Shown: positions 59,539 through 64,000 of the stretch, one piece after another
Numbering within the stretch: position 1 is the stretch's first letter
Layout of the letters: each line of letters starts with the position of its first letter
NCBI GenBank assembly: GCA_964202895.1
Contig: CAXNJM010000001.1
Location: 496,001-560,000, forward strand
Source of the DNA: JAJTDS01 sp964202895
Lineage (GTDB): Bacteria; Pseudomonadota; Alphaproteobacteria; Rickettsiales; UBA1997
Direction: 5' to 3'
Length of the DNA: 64,000 nucleotides
Notes under the pieces: generated by a model
What the model saw: only the letters and a program-made list of their open reading frames with translations
Told to the model about the DNA's origin: nothing
The model's database searches: none
Translations under genes and position numbers: made by a program

Positions 59539-60324
59539 ATGCAAAATAATCTGAAAGATGAACTAATAATTGCCGGAAGAAAATTCAACTCTCGGCTTTT
59601 AGTTGGCACTGGAAAATATAAAAATTTTCAACAAACCGCTCAAGCAATTGAAGAGTCTGGAGCGGAAATAGTAACCGTCGCAGTCAGAAGAGTAAATATT
59701 GAAAATAAAAACGAATCAATGTTGCAAGATTTTATCGACCCAACAAAATTCACTTATTTACCCAATACTGCCGGTTGTTATAGTGCCGAAGAAGCAGTGA
59801 GAACACTTAAATTAGCAAGAATGGCAGGTGGCTGGAATCTCGTTAAACTAGAAGTATTATCGGAGCAAAAAACTCTTTATCCACAAGTAATAGAAACCAT
59901 TAAAGCATCGCAAATCTTAATTAAAGAAGGTTTCGATGTTATGGTTTACACCTCAGATGATCCAATAGTCGCAAAGGAACTCGAAGATATAGGTTGTTGC
60001 GCGATTATGCCTCTCGGTGCCCCAATTGGCTCTGGGCTAGGAATTCAAAATCGCCTAAATATAGAACTTATTGTCGAACAGGCAAAAGTTCCTATTCTAG
60101 TTGATGCTGGAGTTGGAACCGCATCAGATGCTTCCATAGCAATGGAGCTTGGTTGCGATGGAGTTTTGATGAATAGTGCAATTGCATTAGCAAAAAATCC
60201 TATTTTAATGGCAAGAGCAATGAAATATGCCGTTCTAGCAGGAAGAGAAGCTTTTCTTGCTGGAAGAATGCCAAAGAGACAATATGCGAACCCTTCTTCA
60301 CCTAATGCAGGCCTTATATCTTAA
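59539..60324 (+). CDS. thiG: thiazole synthase
   Basis: 261 aa. Motifs: FNSRLLVGTGKYKNF, VTVAVRRVNI, LVKLEVLSEQKTLYPQ (imine-forming Lys region), VMVYTSDDPIVAKEL, IMPLGAPIGSGLGIQN and VLVDAGVGTASDA-like VDAGVGTASDASIAMELG. Makes the thiazole of thiamine from deoxyxylulose phosphate with ThiS-thiocarboxylate. Partners thiS, thiO/H and thiE are not nearby. Second in the rne operon. Confidence 0.95.
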   Translation: MQNNLKDELIIAGRKFNSRLLVGTGKYKNFQQTAQAIEESGAEIVTVAVRRVNIENKNESMLQDFIDPTKFTYLPNTAGCYSAEEAVRTLKLARMAGGWNLVKLEVLSEQKTLYPQVIETIKASQILIKEGFDVMVYTSDDPIVAKELEDIGCCAIMPLGAPIGSGLGIQNRLNIELIVEQAKVPILVDAGVGTASDASIAMELGCDGVLMNSAIALAKNPILMARAMKYAVLAGREAFLAGRMPKRQYANPSSPNAGLIS

Positions 60325-60449
60325 AAATAAGTTTACTGATGCTTTTATTGTCTGGATCCATATTTATTTTAATTTAACATTAATATTGTATTTAATCTAT
60401 ATTCAAAAAAACCAACCATCAATTAAAATAAATAAATCATAAAAAAAAC

Positions 60450-60478
60450 TTGTGATTTTCTTAAGTATCTTTTAAAGT
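60450..60478 (+). promoter_or_regulatory. promoter candidate of ssrA
   Basis: TTGTGA (60450-60455), 17 bp, TAAAGT (60473-60478). Each matches 4 of 6 consensus bases and the start would fall near 60485, where the acceptor piece begins. Confidence 0.5.
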
Positions 60479-60484
60479 TGCTGA

Positions 60485-60838
60485 GCTTTGCTTTTTGCAG
60501 AGATATGGTGATAAACTTATACTACAATAACAGTTTGGACCTGGGGGCGGAACCCAGCACCTCCACCATCATTTTTCATACTGAATCACAGCAAATGCGG
60601 TTAGTATTTATCTATATGGGGGTGACATAGCTTTCGACAGGCTACTAAAAAGTATCTTTTACTCGGTTGAGAAACTGCCGATTAGTGCCTCAAAACACTG
60701 ATATTCGTTCAAAACAAAATAAACGCAAACGATAACGTTGCTAATGATAATTTCGAATTTACTAGAATGGCTGTAGCTGTCTAGTATAAGTGAAATATCG
60801 GGGGCTTGCCCAGTGCCCATCAAAAGAAACTGGGCACT
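60485..60838 (+). ncRNA. ssrA: transfer-messenger RNA, circularly permuted two-piece form
   Basis: The acceptor piece comes first and ends in CCA at 60566-60568, with T-arm CTGGG/CCCAG. A 49-nt spacer follows. The coding piece then starts at 60618 with GGGGGTGACATAGCTTTCGA; its GGGGGTG pairs with CACCTCC of the acceptor piece, 7 bp with one G-U. The resume codon is GCA at 60725, and the tag reads ANDNVANDNFEFTRMAVAV with stop TAG at 60782-60784. Helix H5 is ACTAGA/TCTAGT around the stop. The 3' hairpin is AGTGCCCA/TGGGCACT. The 5' end and 3' end are estimates. Confidence 0.93.
60812..60838 (+). other. hairpin at the 3' end of the tmRNA coding piece
   Basis: Perfect 8-bp stem AGTGCCCA/TGGGCACT with an 11-nt loop. 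It is followed by AAATTTATAAAA rather than a U-run, so transcription may go on into sspB, 30 bp further. Confidence 0.55.
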
Positions 60839-60868
60839 AAATTTATAAAAAGCAAAAATAAATTCACA

Positions 60869-61369
60869 ATGCAAGATCTTATCGGATATGATGAAATTAT
60901 TGAAAATTCAATGCGATCAGTAATTTACGAAACATTAAAAAGGGTTGAAAAAACTGGCTTACCGGGTGGACATTACTTTATAGTTACATTTTTAACCAAA
61001 TTTAAAGGAATAAAAATGAATAAATCTCTTTTAGAAAAATATCCCGAAGAAATGACAATAGCGGTTCAGCATCAATATCGCGGTTTAAAGGTAGAAGAGC
61101 AACAATTTCAAGTTTCACTTAGCTTCTCAGGGGTTTTTGAAACAATAAAAATTCCCTATAAATCAATAACATCATTTACCGATCCTTCAATTAATTTCGG
61201 TCTAAAATTTAGTGCGGAATATGAAGATTACGAAGAAAATGAAGATAATTCAAAGATTCATGCTAATATTGAAAATGTTAGCAAATCAAAAATTGATTTA
61301 ACTGAAAAAGTTATATCCCTTGATGCCTTTAGAAAAACCAAAAATAGCGACGATCTAAACAAAAAATGA
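60869..61369 (+). CDS. sspB: ClpXP adaptor SspB, alphaproteobacterial type
   Basis: 166 aa from ATG at 60869-60871 (MQDLIGYDEIIENSMRSVIY). The frame is open 21 codons further back into the tmRNA 3' hairpin, which is not coding. Conserved segments are GLPGGHYFIVTFLTKFKGIKM, LEKYPEEMTIAVQHQYRGL, FSGVFETIKIPYKSITSFTDPSINFGLKF. Binds ssrA-tagged proteins and hands them to ClpXP; the C-terminal variable linker ends in a ClpX-binding stretch (VISLDAFRKTK). Overlaps plsY by 4 bp. Confidence 0.92.
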   Translation: MQDLIGYDEIIENSMRSVIYETLKRVEKTGLPGGHYFIVTFLTKFKGIKMNKSLLEKYPEEMTIAVQHQYRGLKVEEQQFQVSLSFSGVFETIKIPYKSITSFTDPSINFGLKFSAEYEDYEENEDNSKIHANIENVSKSKIDLTEKVISLDAFRKTKNSDDLNKK

Positions 61370-61968
61370 TGGTAATTTTTCAACAATTTTTATTTCTAGT
61401 AGCAACCTATCTCATTGCCTCGATACCATTCGGACTAATTCTAACTAAATTTTTCACAGGAAAAGACATTCGAGAATTAGGCTCCAAAAATATTGGCGCA
61501 ACCAATGTAACTCGCATTGCCGGAAAAAGGCTGGGCTTAGTAACTTTAATTCTAGATTGCTCCAAAGGAGCAATAATGGTTATAATTGCTCGTTTTAACT
61601 TTTATCAAATTAGTCATTTTCATTTATTTCTAACATTGGTTTCGTTTATAGCGGTAATGGCCCATATTTACCCTATATACCTTAATTTTAAAGGTGGAAA
61701 GGGGGTGGCTACAACCCTTGCAACTCTTATGGCTCTTGATTTTACCACAGGGTTTCTCACTTTATGCTTTTGGATTCTTACTTTTTCAGTTACTAGAATT
61801 TCAGCAATATCTTCATTGGTAGCAATATTTTCTTCCATAATATTTTCTAAATTTTACAATGCACCATTTGAACAAATAGCTTTATGCACCATATTATTCA
61901 TTGTCATAACAATTAAACACAAAGAAAATCTAATAAGAATTCTCAATAAGGAAGAATCAAAATTTTAA
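61366..61968 (+). CDS. plsY: acyl-phosphate glycerol-3-phosphate acyltransferase
   Basis: 200 aa, usual length, with about five membrane helices. Conserved loops: SIPFGLILTKFFTGKDIRELGSKNIGATNVTRIAGKR, LNFKGGKGVATTLATLMA and TIKHKENLIRIL. Makes lysophosphatidic acid at the inner membrane from acyl-phosphate. Start overlaps the sspB stop (ATGA). Confidence 0.95.
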   Translation: MMVIFQQFLFLVATYLIASIPFGLILTKFFTGKDIRELGSKNIGATNVTRIAGKRLGLVTLILDCSKGAIMVIIARFNFYQISHFHLFLTLVSFIAVMAHIYPIYLNFKGGKGVATTLATLMALDFTTGFLTLCFWILTFSVTRISAISSLVAIFSSIIFSKFYNAPFEQIALCTILFIVITIKHKENLIRILNKEESKF

Positions 61969-61978
61969 AAATTTAATT

Positions 61979-63727
61979 ATGGCAAAGATAAAAATCGCAA
62001 TGGCGCAAATAAACACAATAGTTGGGGCTCTTGATTACAATCTTGAAAAAATTAATAAGGCAATTTTGACCGCCGACCAAAAAGATGCAGACCTTATCAT
62101 TATGCCAGAAACTGCCCTCACCTCTTACCCTTGCGAAGATTTACTACTAAAACACAGCTTTATCAATGAAACCGAAAAAAGAATTTGGAAAATCGTTGAA
62201 TTATCAAAAAAAGTTTCAACCGCAATTCTTTTAACTGCCCCAACGATTGAAGAATATAAATCGCAAAAACTAATTCGCAACTCGGCAATGTTAATTGAAA
62301 AAGGCGAGATTAAAAAAATAATTAATAAAAAATCTTTGCCAAATTATGGGGTATTCGATGAAAATCGCTACTTTCAGCCCGCTAGCACCTTATCAACAAT
62401 TGAATTTAGAGGATTTACTCATTCGATATTAATCTGCGAAGATTTATGGAATCTTAAAAATCTTTTTATGCTACAAGAGCAAATTATTGATAGTGTAATC
62501 GTTGTTAACAGCTCGCCCTTCACTAAAAACAAACATCAAAAACGAATCGCAATTGCCAAAAACTTTGCCACAAGTCTTTGTAAGCCTTTACTTTACATTA
62601 ATCAAATTGGTGGACAAGATAATCTTGTTTTTGATGGCAACTCATTTGCAATAGATGAAAATGGCAATCAAATATTGCAAATGCTTGATTTTGAAGAAGA
62701 TTTTAAAATTATCGAACTAGAAAAAACGCAGAACAAAATAACGGGCTCAACTCTACAAAATACTAATCAAACTAAAATTATCAATATTTTTGACAGCAAT
62801 AACAAAAATATCAACATCACTGAATCAATTAACTGTATTTTTGCAGACAATCAAGAAAATATCAATGAATCAATTTATCAAGCCGTTGTTTTAGGACTAA
62901 GAGACTACCTAGCGAAAAATAATTTTAAAACAGTATTATTGGGAATGTCGGGGGGAATAGATTCCGCAATGGTCGCCACTATCGCTGTAGATGCCATCGG
63001 CTCAGAAAATGTTAAACTTTATGCTCTGCCAAGTCGCTACAACTCACAAGAATCAATGGACGATGCCTTGCTATGTGCCAAAAATCTTGATTTAAAACTC
63101 AATATTATCAATATAGAAAAAACATTTAAAGCGATAACAGAAAGCCTCGGGAATGAAATAAATCAATCTCCTGAAAATAAAACTCTTGAGAATATTCAAT
63201 CAAGAATTCGCGGTAATCTGCTAATGGCACTTGCAAATGAACAAAATAGCCTATTATTAACCACTAGCAACAAATCAGAATTGGCAACAGGCTATGGCAC
63301 AATTTATGGCGATATGTGCGGAGCATTCAATGTTTTAAAAGATTTATACAAAACTACAATTTACGAATTAGCATTATCTAGAAACAGAAAGAAATGCAAA
63401 ATAGGCTTATGTAAAAAAACATCAATTATACCAGAAAATATCATCAAAAAAGAACCTAGTGCAGAATTAAGAGAAAATCAAAAAGATAGCGATTCCCTTC
63501 CTGATTATAAAATTTTAGATAAAATTCTTGAGCTTTTAATCGAAGAATCATTCTCAATTAATCAAATTGTCAATAAAGGCTTTGAAAATGAAACGGTAAA
63601 AAAAGTTGCTAAATTACTACTAATCAGCGAATATAAAAGAAAACAGTCTCCAATAGGGGTAAAAATCTCGGAAATGTCTTTTGACAAAGATAGAAGATAC
63701 CCCCTCACCAATAAATTCTTTTTTTAG
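61979..63727 (+). CDS. nadE: glutamine-dependent NAD+ synthetase
   Basis: 582 aa. N-terminal nitrilase domain with Glu in MPETALTSYPCED, Lys near KKSLPNYGVFDENRYF and catalytic Cys in ILICEDLWNLK; C-terminal NAD synthase with the ATP loop GMSGGIDSAMVATIAVDA, LTTSNKSELATGYGTIYGD and KKEPSAELRENQKDSDSLPDY. Makes NAD from deamido-NAD using glutamine. Follows plsY by 10 bp. Confidence 0.96.
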   Translation: MAKIKIAMAQINTIVGALDYNLEKINKAILTADQKDADLIIMPETALTSYPCEDLLLKHSFINETEKRIWKIVELSKKVSTAILLTAPTIEEYKSQKLIRNSAMLIEKGEIKKIINKKSLPNYGVFDENRYFQPASTLSTIEFRGFTHSILICEDLWNLKNLFMLQEQIIDSVIVVNSSPFTKNKHQKRIAIAKNFATSLCKPLLYINQIGGQDNLVFDGNSFAIDENGNQILQMLDFEEDFKIIELEKTQNKITGSTLQNTNQTKIINIFDSNNKNINITESINCIFADNQENINESIYQAVVLGLRDYLAKNNFKTVLLGMSGGIDSAMVATIAVDAIGSENVKLYALPSRYNSQESMDDALLCAKNLDLKLNIINIEKTFKAITESLGNEINQSPENKTLENIQSRIRGNLLMALANEQNSLLLTTSNKSELATGYGTIYGDMCGAFNVLKDLYKTTIYELALSRNRKKCKIGLCKKTSIIPENIIKKEPSAELRENQKDSDSLPDYKILDKILELLIEESFSINQIVNKGFENETVKKVAKLLLISEYKRKQSPIGVKISEMSFDKDRRYPLTNKFFF

Positions 63728-63731
63728 GAAA

Positions 63732-64000
63732 ATGTTAAATCAGAACGAAAAAAAACGATATGCTAGAAACATTCTAATCCCAGAAATTAACGAAAAAGGG
63801 CAAGAAAAACTACTTAATTCACGAGTTTTAGTGGTTGGCGCCGGAGGCTTAGGCTCGGCGATTATTTTTTATTTAGCAAGCGCTGGGGTTGGTAATATTG
63901 CGGTAGCCGATAACGACATCGTTGAGCTCTCTAATTTACAACGACAAATTATTCATAACGAGCTAGATATAGGAATAGCAAAGGTTGAAAGTGCTAAAAA
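63732..64000 (+). CDS. ThiF/MoeB/HesA-type E1-like adenylyltransferase, partial
   Basis: 89 codons visible to the right edge, starting with ATG at 63732 after AGGAAA. KKRYARNILIPEINEKGQEKLLNSRVLVVGAGGLGS is the family N-terminus: arginine-bearing helix, then the ATP-binding GxGGLG. SNLQRQIIH continues the pattern. Adenylates the C-terminus of ThiS or MoaD so that sulfur can be added. Which partner is uncertain. Fourth in the sspB-plsY-nadE run, 4 bp after nadE. Confidence 0.9.
   Translation, partial: MLNQNEKKRYARNILIPEINEKGQEKLLNSRVLVVGAGGLGSAIIFYLASAGVGNIAVADNDIVELSNLQRQIIHNELDIGIAKVESAK

Noticed and set aside
60257..60442. frame overlapping the thiG 3' end
   Set aside because: Low-complexity chance frame that reads into the noncoding gap before ssrA.
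60806..60868. 21-codon extension of sspB
   Set aside because: It overlaps the tmRNA hairpin; alphaproteobacterial SspB starts MQDLIGYDE-like.

Overview
The window is an AT-rich bacterial chromosome segment that reads as an alphaproteobacterium of the Rickettsiales or a close neighbour. Supporting signs are a 16S rRNA gene uncoupled from a 23S-5S pair about 34 kb away, tRNA-Ala(TGC) and tRNA-Ile(GAT) placed outside any rRNA spacer, a circularly permuted two-piece tmRNA, an alphaproteobacterial-type SspB, a VirB11 ATPase and a short (433 aa) prolyl-tRNA synthetase. The gene content is richer than in obligate intracellular Rickettsia: enolase, GAPDH, aroA, dapB, a D-amino-acid aminotransferase, kdsA, lpxC, lpxD, a bifunctional penicillin-binding protein, glutamine-dependent NAD synthetase, thiG and thiL. 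This suggests a less reduced, LPS- and peptidoglycan-bearing cell. The family level is inference; 16S phylogeny would settle it.

Layout. 1-5.4 kb: 5' part of a two-partner secretion transporter, then an eno-dat-HAD operon and two small genes. 5.5-7.3 kb: 16S rRNA with its own promoter and a long RNase III-type processing stem. 7.3-12.8 kb: holA-tilS-dapB and pstC-pstA. 13.2-14.7 kb: dnaA. 14.7-26.4 kb: an unknown gene, tgt, ccmG, aroA-nuoN-nuoM, a short-chain dehydrogenase, recJ, a prepilin, cytochrome b561 and tRNA-Ala. 26.6-41.1 kb: acpP, sppA, rpsA, prepilin peptidase, an NlpD-like lipoprotein, ftsY, dprA, rnhB-tsaC, radA-proS-pyrH and rmuC. 41.2-44.5 kb: 5S and 23S rRNA with their own promoter and a perfect-palindrome terminator. 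44.6-51 kb: lpxC, an RDD membrane protein, thiL, tRNA-Ile, gapA-virB11-lpxD and tRNA-Gln. 51-57 kb: PBP1, an M48 protease, kdsA with a response regulator, and GDPD/cutA. 57-64 kb: rne-thiG, ssrA-sspB-plsY-nadE and the start of a ThiF/MoeB-type E1 enzyme.

Together the genes cover translation and RNA turnover (rRNAs, tmRNA, rpsA, rne, tilS, tgt), envelope building (lpxC, lpxD, kdsA, PBP1, plsY, acpP, dat, dapB), DNA processing and probable DNA uptake (recJ, radA, dprA, rmuC, prepilin and prepilin peptidase) and central metabolism. Most operons are tight, with gaps of 0-33 bp or short overlaps.

The most interesting signal is at 60.45-61.37 kb. The permuted tmRNA encodes an unusually long tag, ANDNVANDNFEFTRMAVAV, in which the ANDN motif occurs twice with different synonymous codons. 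The gene for SspB, the adaptor that delivers tagged proteins to ClpXP, starts just downstream on the same strand. The apparent duplicated adaptor site and the non-standard C-terminus (AVAV instead of ALAA or AVAA) make a testable tag-adaptor variation. No CRISPR array, insertion sequence or prophage was seen.
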